A stretch of 64,000 bases of DNA from Cognatundibacterium jejuense. GTDB lineage: Bacteria > Pseudomonadota > Gammaproteobacteria > Burkholderiales > Burkholderiaceae_D. The stretch covers positions 186,001 to 250,000 of the forward strand of contig NZ_JACOFV010000002.1 in NCBI RefSeq assembly GCF_014284255.1. The letters run 5' to 3'. This document shows positions 11,921-19,781 of the stretch, one piece after another. Both the position numbers and the translations under genes were made by a program. How positions within the stretch are numbered: the stretch's first letter is position 1; every line of letters starts with the position of its first letter. The notes beneath the pieces are model-generated. The model was not told the origin of the DNA and did no database searches. It saw nothing but the letters and a program-made list of their open reading frames with translations.

Positions 11921-11960
11921 TTTATCCCACAAAATTACACTTTTTCACACTGTTTCCCAC
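11921..11960 (-). promoter_or_regulatory. Four-unit MraZ-box operator upstream of mraZ
   Basis: Read on the minus strand, four 10-bp units follow each other without a gap: GTGGGAAACA, GTGTGAAAAA, GTGTAATTTT, GTGGGATAAA. The outer two match the TGGGA core known from E. coli MraZ binding sites exactly, and the inner two are degenerate (TGTGA, TGTAA). The 10-bp period means all units face the same side of the helix. The array begins inside the -10 element and ends 68 bp before the mraZ GTG. Confidence 0.75.
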
Positions 11961-11987
11961 TTTAGAGGATGACTTGATCGTGGTCAA
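11959..11987 (-). promoter_or_regulatory. Probable sigma-70 promoter of the dcw operon
   Basis: On the minus strand TTGACC (11987-11982, five of six matches to the -35 consensus) and TAAAGT (11964-11959, four of six) are separated by exactly 17 bp. The -10 overlaps the first MraZ-box unit, so bound MraZ would cover the initiation region. Confidence 0.6.
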
Positions 11988-12273
11988 GTAAAATAACACG
12001 TGTATTTCTGAATTTCTTTAATGAAGTCAATGACTTAGCGCAACTATCTCGAAACCGTATTTCGGAAATAGTCCAATAAATTAATGACTTACGAAATATT
12101 TTGAAAGTGGCTTATCACGTACAGGTGTGTACGTGACCAGAGTTTAAGCTCAGGAAAGATGGAAAATAGTAGAAATTACCGGATCATACAAACAAGATAC
12201 CTGCACTTACATCCTTAACAAGCAATGAATACAGGTGCTAAGACATTGGGGTTAGCGATAGTCTGACTGATCA
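11988..12273. other. Gene-free spacer between the EAL gene and the dcw promoter
   Basis: AT-rich spacer without a convincing reading frame. Its one clear structure is a perfect inverted repeat at 12115-12136, with 9-bp arms TCACGTACA and TGTACGTGA around GGTG. It lies 138 bp past the stop of the minus-strand EAL gene. No T-tract follows on either strand, so it is not a canonical intrinsic terminator. It could be a transcript-end hairpin or a protein-binding palindrome. Confidence 0.5.
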
Positions 12274-15200
12274 TCAAACGCGTTCGACCATGACCTGTTT
12301 TTGAAGTAAAGATGCAAATTCCTTGGCGGATATAGCCTTACTAAAGAAAAAACCCTGATACTCATCGCATTGAAACTCTCGCAAGGTACTCAGCTGAGTC
12401 GGTGCGTCGACGCCCTCAGCAATAACCTTCAGACCCAAAGTATGAGCCATTGCGACGATGGCAAGAACGATCGCAGTATCATTTGGATTATGTGGTATGT
12501 CTTTAATGAAAGAACGATCAACTTTGACACTATCAACCGGGAAGCGCTTCAGATAGGCAAGAGAAGAGTAGCCAGTACCAAAATCGTCGATTGATAAAGT
12601 AAAACCAGCTTCCTTAAAGCCGTCCATCAAAATAATCGCCTGTTCACGATTGTGCATCACCATACTTTCAGTAATTTCAAATTCAATCGCATTGGCAGGA
12701 ACGCGCCAAAAATCTATAACACTTCTCACTTCATCCAACAGTTGATGATCATTGAACTGCGAACCGGACAGATTAATGGCAATCCGTCCAAAACGGCTAT
12801 CCAGTTGCCGGAAATTTAAAACATCGCGGCACGCCACATCTAAAACCAGCATACCCAAACGCGGAATCAAACCAGCCTCTTCCGCCAGCATGATGAAATC
12901 ATTCGGATACAAGAGACCGCGTTCTGGATGATTCCAGCGTACCAGTGCTTCTGCACCAACAATCAGCCCAGTTTCCACCGATACCTTTGGTTGGTAATAG
13001 ACCACAAACTCACGTCGCTCAAGCGCTTTACGCAGACGCGCCTCAAATGCAAGGCGCTCTACGGTATGCGTGTTCATTTCGGATGCATAAAACTGGAAGT
13101 TGTCTTTTCCTTTGTTTTTTGCGCGATACATCGCAATATCGGCATTTTTCAACAAAGTTTGCGCATCTCGTCCATCTGTCGGGAAGGTGGCGATACCGAT
13201 ACTGGCACTTAGCTGGCACTCTTGACCGTAAATTTCAAACGGTTGGGAGGCCTCAAACAGCAATTTGTCGGCGATATCACCGAGATCTCGCGGTTCATTG
13301 AACTGGTCGATCAATAAAATAAACTCATCTCCACCGATTCTGGCAACAATGTCTGACTCACGTAAAGTCTTGCGGAAACGTTGCGCAACACTGCGCAAGA
13401 CTTTATCACCTTCATCATGACCAAACGTGTCATTGATGTTTTTAAATCTATCCAGATCCAGAAACAATACTGCCAGACGGGTGCGGTTGCGTTCAGCCAA
13501 GGATAAGGCTTTGGCTAAATGCTGGTTATACAAAAAGCGATTCGGCAACCCAGTCAACTCATCGTAGTGTGCAAGTTGCAGGATTTTCTTTTCTGAACGC
13601 CGCCCTTCAATGGCGATCGTGGCAATCTCTATCATGATACCGATGACACTCATATCGTCTTCGGTCATGCAAGGAACATCGGGAAATAATAAAGTAAAGC
13701 TACCTAAAACCAAGCCGTGTTTATCCATTAGCGGCCAGGCCATACTGGACTCAAAAGCTGACAACTCTTCGAGCCCGTTAACAAACTGCATGCAAGGAGC
13801 TTGTTGTAATTGCTCGATCTGCACCGGACAAGCAACTAAAACAGCATCACTCCAGATGCCATTTCCATGGGTTACTGGCATTTCATTCAATTGCTTGAGC
13901 AATAGCTCGGGGAAATGCTGTCCTACACCTTGGGTGAAGGTTCTTTGATCATCAGACAATAATTGGATTCCAACACACCAAGAAGGCCTTAATTCGTGCA
14001 CAAAATCGCACACTGAATTTAAAACAAAAATAGGATCTTCATTGGCGCCAATGAGCTGCAGAAGTCGATTTTGTCCTTCGAGTAAGCGTTCAGTATATTT
14101 TCTGGTATTGATGTCGCGCTCAACACAGAACAATAAGACTTCCCCATCGATTTCCACGGGGCTGAGAGATACTTCGCTGTAAAACGGCATACCGTTTTTT
14201 TCGAGTTGCCACTCAAAACATTGTGCTACTCCGGCGAAGGCCTGATCAATAAAAAAAATGACTAATTTTTCTTTGTCTGATTCTTTTATACCAAGGATCG
14301 TTTGATGTGCGGCTGAAAAGCCACCCACTCGCTTGCCAATAATATCAGCCTGAGACTTCGCGCCCAGCAGATTAACGGCAGCATGATTGCAGTCCACATA
14401 AACATAGTCGCGGTTGATAATCAGAATGGCATCCTGAGCGCCAGTAAATAGTATCCGGTATCGATTCTCACTGGCAGCAAATTTTGCTTTGGAAATCTGC
14501 AAACGTTTTAACTGCCACATCAACATCAACGCCAACATCAAAATAAACGCAACAGTCAAAGCGGTGAACAAAATTCTCTGTTGTAGACGTTTATTCCAAT
14601 CAAGTAATATACTTTCCATATTGCGGGCATAAACCAAAGTCAGTGGGATGCCAGTGATTTTTCGGTATGTGTACAAATAATCGCCGCCGCCATCAATCAA
14701 GCCAGCTCCCATCAACGAGCCTTCGCTTGCCGGATCGGTAATGGCAGCCAATAACTCAGTCTGGGTAACGGGATGATCAAGAAAGTTACTATCAAAAGGC
14801 GCTCTCGCGAGAATGTTCCCACGTTGATCATGCAAGGAGATCGCAGCAGCACTGCCGCGAGCCACAATTTCGTAAAAATCCTGGAAATAGCTAAGGCGCA
14901 CATCGACTTCAAGGATACCCTGAAGCACTCCTTTTTCATCGTAAAAATTACCAGCAATCGGCAAAATCCACTGATCAGAATTCTCCAATCTAGTTGCTGC
15001 GCCGACCACGAGTTCTTTATAGGAAGGTCGTTTTAATAGTACGGCAATATGACCTGGCATTCCCTTCGTCGCGCTTTTCGTCTGATGAGGGAGACTTGAA
15101 AGTTGCCTGCTTCCTTCTTTATCAAAAACAGAAAGCGCATAGATAAATTGGGACTCTTGTCGTTGATTTAGTAATACTCTTTGAACCGAAGAGTCATAAG

Positions 15201-15465
15201 AAGAGGATGATGCGTCGAGAACACGAATTTCCTCAACAGCTGCGGTCATTGCTCGCATCGCTTCATTCAGAGCGCGGCTGGCATGCTCTTCCAAAATCCT
15301 CACGGTGAAATAGCTGTGCTGCTGCGCATCGGCCAACGTTAAGGTTTTATCTTCCCTTATTGACCACCAACTTTGAGCCACGATTAACGCAACGATGACA
15401 CAAACGCCAACGACAAATGCCAGAAGCGGTACATCGCGTTCTTTCTTTAGGCCCGGAGTCTCCAT
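12274..15465 (-). CDS. Membrane sensor Cache-PAS-GAF-GGDEF-EAL cyclic-di-GMP protein
   Basis: Predicted bifunctional c-di-GMP enzyme of 1063 residues. A first membrane helix (about 14-34) and a second (about 298-318) bracket a periplasmic Cache-like sensor. A PAS domain (about 330-455), a GAF-like region (about 460-620), a GGDEF domain with intact GGDEF at 711-715 and an EAL domain with EAL at 839-841 follow. RESD at 702-705, five residues before GGDEF, fits the RxxD inhibitory site. The EAL domain keeps NLS, EITE, DDFGTG, a Lys, EG and Q residues needed for phosphodiesterase activity. Both outputs look competent; which dominates cannot be told. It is monocistronic with its own upstream region. 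Confidence 0.93.
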   Translation of the reverse strand: METPGLKKERDVPLLAFVVGVCVIVALIVAQSWWSIREDKTLTLADAQQHSYFTVRILEEHASRALNEAMRAMTAAVEEIRVLDASSSSYDSSVQRVLLNQRQESQFIYALSVFDKEGSRQLSSLPHQTKSATKGMPGHIAVLLKRPSYKELVVGAATRLENSDQWILPIAGNFYDEKGVLQGILEVDVRLSYFQDFYEIVARGSAAAISLHDQRGNILARAPFDSNFLDHPVTQTELLAAITDPASEGSLMGAGLIDGGGDYLYTYRKITGIPLTLVYARNMESILLDWNKRLQQRILFTALTVAFILMLALMLMWQLKRLQISKAKFAASENRYRILFTGAQDAILIINRDYVYVDCNHAAVNLLGAKSQADIIGKRVGGFSAAHQTILGIKESDKEKLVIFFIDQAFAGVAQCFEWQLEKNGMPFYSEVSLSPVEIDGEVLLFCVERDINTRKYTERLLEGQNRLLQLIGANEDPIFVLNSVCDFVHELRPSWCVGIQLLSDDQRTFTQGVGQHFPELLLKQLNEMPVTHGNGIWSDAVLVACPVQIEQLQQAPCMQFVNGLEELSAFESSMAWPLMDKHGLVLGSFTLLFPDVPCMTEDDMSVIGIMIEIATIAIEGRRSEKKILQLAHYDELTGLPNRFLYNQHLAKALSLAERNRTRLAVLFLDLDRFKNINDTFGHDEGDKVLRSVAQRFRKTLRESDIVARIGGDEFILLIDQFNEPRDLGDIADKLLFEASQPFEIYGQECQLSASIGIATFPTDGRDAQTLLKNADIAMYRAKNKGKDNFQFYASEMNTHTVERLAFEARLRKALERREFVVYYQPKVSVETGLIVGAEALVRWNHPERGLLYPNDFIMLAEEAGLIPRLGMLVLDVACRDVLNFRQLDSRFGRIAINLSGSQFNDHQLLDEVRSVIDFWRVPANAIEFEITESMVMHNREQAIILMDGFKEAGFTLSIDDFGTGYSSLAYLKRFPVDSVKVDRSFIKDIPHNPNDTAIVLAIVAMAHTLGLKVIAEGVDAPTQLSTLREFQCDEYQGFFFSKAISAKEFASLLQKQVMVERV

Positions 15466-15811
15466 GCGTCTGCAATTTTATAAGGTATGAGTTTGAGTAA
15501 GACCCGCTGCTGACCGACGCAACAGGAAACGCATTGCAAAAACACTTAAAGGCAGTACTGACGAAAAGGCGAAAAATAAATTATACAAATAATTAATTAC
15601 GCATAGTCGACAAGCTTATAGAAGCCAGAGCAAATTTTCCTTCGTATTTATCAAACAAGCCAGTATTAGTTTAACACTAGAATTTTTGAAAATAGTCCCT
15701 ATCAAAGGACTTAGATAAAATTATTTCTGTCAAGCATGGCAAACAACGAGATTTTAAAAGTACTGCAAATGAAATTTGCCAAATAGCAAAGCAATCAAGC
15801 CTGCCTTTTGC
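15466..15811. other. Gene-free region upstream of an orphan terminator
   Basis: Leftward it is the upstream region of the GGDEF-EAL gene; no clear promoter could be fixed. On the plus strand a weak promoter-like stretch is seen near 15688-15715, and a 16-codon ATG frame (from 15736) has no ribosome binding site. Nothing here supports a protein gene. Confidence 0.4.
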
Positions 15812-15845
15812 CCACCATTTATTGGGACAAAATGGTGGTTTTTTT
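15812..15845 (+). terminator. Strong intrinsic terminator with no upstream gene
   Basis: Stem CCACCATTT/AAATGGTGG (15812-15820 and 15830-15838) with an 8-9 nt loop is followed by seven T residues on the plus strand. No plus-strand gene ends here: the gene to the left is on the minus strand and divergent. This suggests a small untranslated transcript ending here. Confidence 0.75.
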
Positions 15846-15997
15846 GCAGTTCGGGAAAGTAAAGACACCATAAGAACTGTTTCTATCAAAAAATGTCGCG
15901 AATTTGAGACTGGACCGGGAATTCACAAGTCAAGCAGACTTGTCCAAAATCAATTCGACACAAGGACGTTTTTAATCAAAAACATGGCTAATAAATT

Positions 15998-16343
15998 GAA
16001 GCAGGCCGATAGGCCGGATTTTGTTACGGCATCAGATATTGCTACCTGCTGCTATGACAATCATTCCTCTAGGCGACGGATTACTCCGCCGCTCAAGCTT
16101 TCTACCCGCACGCTCCGCGAGCCGCCTCAACGCGTGCCTATTTGAAATTGCTCCGGGTGGAGGTTACCGCGTTTCACCGTAACTTAATACGCTCGTCTCT
16201 GTGGCCCTATTCCTCGTCTTATACTTCAGCTTTCGCCTCCGCTTTCAACGTACGGCCGTTAGCCGTCACCCTGCTCTATGGAGTCCGGACCTTCCTCCCG
16301 TCACCATGTGAACATGGCAACCAGCGATTGTCTGGCCTGCTTC
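15998..16343 (-). ncRNA. rnpB: RNase P RNA, bacterial class A
   Basis: Catalytic RNA of RNase P, which matures tRNA 5' ends. The 346-nt span is closed by a perfect P1 helix: GAAGCAGGCC at the 5' end (16343) and GGCCTGCTTC at the 3' end (15998). Inside are the universally conserved P4 halves: GGAGGAAGGTCCGGACTCC followed by the ATAGAGCAGGGTG segment near the 5' end, and the ACAAAATCCGGCCTAT segment near the 3' end. CTCCACCCGGAGCAA in the middle is also typical. A -10 hexamer TAAAAT (16356-16351) sits seven bases before the 5' end. An AT-only inverted repeat at 15968-15983 follows the gene. Confidence 0.96.
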
Positions 16344-16522
16344 GAGCTATATTTTACCTCAAATCAAAGTGTTCCAGTTGTAGTAAGTGCCTGCAAACTT
16401 GAATTTAAGAGCGGCACTTTACGCACGTATTGCCACAGATTTGTTCATTTGACGTCAGAAGTACTGCAAATTTTGTATGCTTTCTGGTAGCTTACTGCTT
16501 TTACTTGCTCCCGCTTAATATC

Positions 16523-18220
16523 ATGTCGAATTCTCGTTCTGGTGGTCAACTTATTGTGGATGCACTGCAAATCCACGGTGTAGATACAATTTTTGGTGTT
16601 CCTGGCGAGAGTTATCTCCCAGTGCTCGACGCGCTGCACGATAGCCCGATTCGCTTCATTATCAATCGTCAGGAAGGCGGCGCGGCGTTTATGGCGGACG
16701 CTTACGGCAAAATGACTGGCAAACCAGGTATCTGTTTTGTGACCCGAGGCCCGGGCGCTACCAATGCATCCATCGGGGTACATACTGCGTACCAGGATTC
16801 CACGCCAATGATTTTATTTATTGGACAAGTAGGTAATGATTTTGTCGAACGCGAAGCATTTCAGGAAATTGATTACCGTCGTATGTTTGGCCAAATGGCG
16901 AAATGGGTAGCACAAATTGATCGTGCTGACCGCGTACCAGAATACATTGCCCGCGCATTCCAGGTCGCGACCAGCGGCCGTCCGGGTCCGGTTGTATTGG
17001 CATTGCCAGAAGATATGTTGGCACAAGTCGCGGATGTCGCTAATACCCGCCACTACACGCCGGTACAAGCATCCGCATCCCCGCAGCAATTGGCGCAATT
17101 GAGAAATATGCTGGCGGTCGCGCAACGGCCAGTGCTACTGATTGGTGGCAGTGGCTGGGATCAGACTGCCTGTGAAAATATTCGTGACTTTGCCAGCAGT
17201 AACCATCTTCCACTCGCCTGCGCATTCCGCTTTCAGGATTTGATCGACAACGCTCACCCTAACTATATCGGCGATGTGGGTATTGGTATTAACCCCAAAT
17301 TGGCACAACGATTGAAAGATGCCGATCTGGTCATCGCGATTGGTCCACGTCTGGGAGAAATGACGACGGGTGGCTACACCGTTCTGGAAGCACCAATACC
17401 TAAGCAAAAATTGATACACATTCATAGTGATGCCCTGGAATTAGGCCGTGTTTATCAAGCGGATCTGATGATCAATAGCGGTATGAAAGAAATTGCCGAG
17501 GCTTTAGCAGACATGGAAGCGTTGGATGCATCCCATAAATGGCGTGATACCGTCGCTCAGGCAAAGAGCGAATTGCTTGCATGGCAAACCGAACCCGCCA
17601 TTTTTGGACAAGAGAAAGCACCACTCAATTTATGGCAAGTGGTGCAAGACATCATGCAGCAGACTCCTGCAAATACGATACTCACCAACGGCGCGGGCAA
17701 TTACGCAACCTGGGCACACCGCTATTTCCGCTACGGCGGCTTCCGCACGCAATTAGCGCCAACTTCTGGTGCGATGGGTTATAGCGTACCATCAGGTGTT
17801 GCGGCCAAAATTATTGATCCTGAACGCACAGTGATTACCTTCGCTGGTGATGGCGAATACATGATGAATGGCCAGGAACTGGCTACTGCCGTTCAGTACA
17901 AAGCAGGCGTGGTGATCATCGTATTTAACAATGGTATGTACGGCACCATTCGTATGCATCAGGAGCGCGAATTCCCTGAACGTGTTTCTGGCACAGAATT
18001 GCACAATCCTGATTTTGCGGCTCTGGCGCGCGCCTACGGTGCGAGTGGTGAAACCGTATTGACGACCGCTGAATTTGCTCCAGCATTAGAACGCGCATTA
18101 AAACATTGCCGCAATCATCAATTGCCAGCACTCATAGAATTGCGCTACGACGGCAATCTGATCACTCCTGGTGCCAGCCTGGAAACGATACGGCAGCAAG
18201 CAAGAGCATCGGGAAAATAA
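16523..18220 (+). CDS. Thiamine-diphosphate-dependent enzyme of the acetolactate synthase family
   Basis: A 565-residue three-domain ThDP enzyme. The N-terminal pyrimidine domain contains GVPGES, whose Glu activates the cofactor. A central domain follows, and the C-terminal domain has the ThDP/Mg motif beginning AGDGEYMMNG and ending at NNGMYG. Family members include acetolactate synthase, benzoylformate decarboxylase and sulfoacetaldehyde acetyltransferase; the substrate cannot be assigned. No small regulatory subunit (ilvH) follows, which argues against a biosynthetic acetolactate synthase. The start is the ATG at 16523 (MSNSRSGGQL), although no clear Shine-Dalgarno is visible. The gene stands alone, divergent from rnpB. 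Confidence 0.85.
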   Translation: MSNSRSGGQLIVDALQIHGVDTIFGVPGESYLPVLDALHDSPIRFIINRQEGGAAFMADAYGKMTGKPGICFVTRGPGATNASIGVHTAYQDSTPMILFIGQVGNDFVEREAFQEIDYRRMFGQMAKWVAQIDRADRVPEYIARAFQVATSGRPGPVVLALPEDMLAQVADVANTRHYTPVQASASPQQLAQLRNMLAVAQRPVLLIGGSGWDQTACENIRDFASSNHLPLACAFRFQDLIDNAHPNYIGDVGIGINPKLAQRLKDADLVIAIGPRLGEMTTGGYTVLEAPIPKQKLIHIHSDALELGRVYQADLMINSGMKEIAEALADMEALDASHKWRDTVAQAKSELLAWQTEPAIFGQEKAPLNLWQVVQDIMQQTPANTILTNGAGNYATWAHRYFRYGGFRTQLAPTSGAMGYSVPSGVAAKIIDPERTVITFAGDGEYMMNGQELATAVQYKAGVVIIVFNNGMYGTIRMHQEREFPERVSGTELHNPDFAALARAYGASGETVLTTAEFAPALERALKHCRNHQLPALIELRYDGNLITPGASLETIRQQARASGK

Positions 18221-18240
18221 TGGAATAAAGTTTTTGCAGA

Positions 18241-18289
18241 ATAAAAAAACACCTTGCCTGGGAGAGAAAAACGGCAAGGTGTTATATTA
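18241..18289 (-). terminator. Intrinsic terminator between convergent genes
   Basis: Stem AACACCTTGCC/GGCAAGGTGTT (18248-18258 and 18273-18283). On the minus strand the stem runs into seven T residues, so it ends the 164-aa gene. On the plus strand only ATATT follows, so it would serve the ThDP enzyme gene more weakly. Confidence 0.85.
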
Positions 18290-18320
18290 AAAACACGATA
18301 ATGGTTATCAGTACTATGCC

Positions 18321-18815
18321 TTAGTACGCAGCCGGCAACAAACCGCGATTGCCCGCTAAACCCGCACGTAATTTCACCTCTTTTGGAAATTCGACTATCC
18401 AGTGACCAAGTAAAAAAGGGGCATTAAAATCTTCACTAACGCGCCCGTACCGGAGCTCTGGTGATATTGCGGTTTGGGCTAAGTAATGCAGCATATCTGA
18501 GGTTAACGGCGTGCCAGCATGGGCCATTGAGAACTCACCGACAATCAATGAACATCCTGGATGTTCAGGGTCTTTGGTAATTTCATAGCGCAAAGCTGCT
18601 CTATCGTTGGAAGATCCTGTCAAAAGACGTTGAAATTGTTCCGTTTTCTCTGCACCAAGCGAATTCCAGCTTGCTGAAAAATGAAAATAATCCGTAGCAA
18701 TCGCCTTGCCGTGCCGGCCAAGCTTTTGGCCATTAATCACAAAGCCATGCTCAAAATCAGTCCAACGAATTTTTATATTACGTGGATGAGTAGCATCAAA
18801 AGTAACGGAAGCCAT
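18321..18815 (-). CDS. Hypothetical protein, 164 aa
   Basis: I do not recognise the family. The product is soluble, with no signal peptide or membrane segment, and mixed composition with no low-complexity stretch. The opening MASVTFDATHPRNIKIRW and the conserved-looking SPELRYGRVSEDFNAPFLLGHWIVEFP segment suggest a compact, folded beta-rich protein. It is monocistronic and ends in a strong terminator 40 bp downstream, which supports a real gene. Confidence 0.7.
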   Translation of the reverse strand: MASVTFDATHPRNIKIRWTDFEHGFVINGQKLGRHGKAIATDYFHFSASWNSLGAEKTEQFQRLLTGSSNDRAALRYEITKDPEHPGCSLIVGEFSMAHAGTPLTSDMLHYLAQTAISPELRYGRVSEDFNAPFLLGHWIVEFPKEVKLRAGLAGNRGLLPAAY

Positions 18816-19284
18816 GATAAACCGCCTTTGAAAATGATACCTATCGGTAACCAGAGATTACTGTCGGATATGCAGATAACTATAAATAATGCGATACACA
18901 CTTGTCGTCCAGCCAACTTCAATAGGAGCATGAGTCACACACTCGGGCTCTTATTCTGGCGCACTAGTGTTCAGTACAGTTCCGTTCTATCCAGAAACTC
19001 TGGACTCAGAAACCAAATTTTGGTTCCGTCATCCATTATTTCAAATCGAAAACGTTTTACAAATGCCACCACCTATCATTAGAATTATTGTTTATTTTTC
19101 TATTAGTTTCAACATCTTTAATGTATCGGACTCTAACCAAAATTCTGCTTTAAAGAAATAATAAAAACGGATGTTCTGGAGGGGAAATAATACTGTCAGC
19201 GCCGATTAATGCATTGCCGCAACTGGGCACGATTCTTACTCAGGATTTGCACGAGAACGTGTTTGCTGGTCGTTTAAAAAGGAT
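18816..19284. other. Gene-free region upstream of the 164-aa gene
   Basis: No convincing gene. The region holds a near-perfect palindrome AACCAAATTTTGGTT at 19011-19025 and a nearby small hairpin CCAGAAACTCTGG, which might be regulatory for the leftward gene. The rest is AT-rich without repeats or RNA structure that I can name. Confidence 0.35.
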
Positions 19285-19464
19285 TTACACCTCGTCATCC
19301 CGAATACGACGAAGGAGGCTCTTTTGTAAGTCTTGCCGCGCTTTACGGCGTGCTGTGCGCAACGGATTAATTGGTTCATGCGCGCCGGCATTTCGCTGAC
19401 GCGCAGCCAGTGCGAGACGATTTCGCGGTTTCCCCGCGGTTGGAAGTTTAATTTTTATTTTCAT
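19285..19464 (-). CDS. Possible small, highly basic protein, 59 aa
   Basis: Frame from the ATG at 19464 (MKIKIKLPTAGKPRNRLALA) to the stop at 19285. The product is very rich in Arg and Lys and contains GKPRNRLALAARQRNAGAHEP. That pattern resembles small conserved basic proteins I have seen in betaproteobacteria, with unknown function. No good Shine-Dalgarno is visible, and the frame also extends upstream to 19587 in AT-rich sequence that looks non-coding. The GC-rich block 19290-19440 stands out from its AT-rich surroundings, which favours a real but short gene. Confidence 0.4.
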   Translation of the reverse strand: MKIKIKLPTAGKPRNRLALAARQRNAGAHEPINPLRTARRKARQDLQKSLLRRIRDDEV

Positions 19465-19781
19465 ATAAATGGATTGAGGGGGAAATATGCAACATTTTGA
19501 AGACTGATTAAATTGACGTATTTTTTTAAAATCCCAAAAAACGTCAGACTTCAATTTTCCGTTTGCTTTCTTTGAAAATTGTTGCATAAAAATAAATTAT
19601 AGTAACGAAGTTAATTTTTTTTGCATACACAACTCTCTTCGTTTATTATGGTTGCATTTATTACAATAAACCACCAATACTAACACCAATTCTGATATGT
19701 TAAGTTTGGTGTAGCACTGCTCTCATTAATTGCTTTTTCTACCTCGTCGTCTGGTTTTAAACCCAAACAAGGAACGAAGTT
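19465..19781. other. AT-rich upstream region of the second GGDEF-EAL gene
   Basis: Strongly AT-rich with no gene. It should carry the promoter of the plus-strand GGDEF-EAL gene; no single -35/-10 pair stands out. A Shine-Dalgarno GGAACGAAG lies just before the ATG at 19782. Confidence 0.35.

Noticed and set aside
15998..16402. Several short open frames across 15998-16402
   Set aside because: The stretch is the RNase P RNA gene; the frames have no ribosome sites and read through conserved RNA helices.
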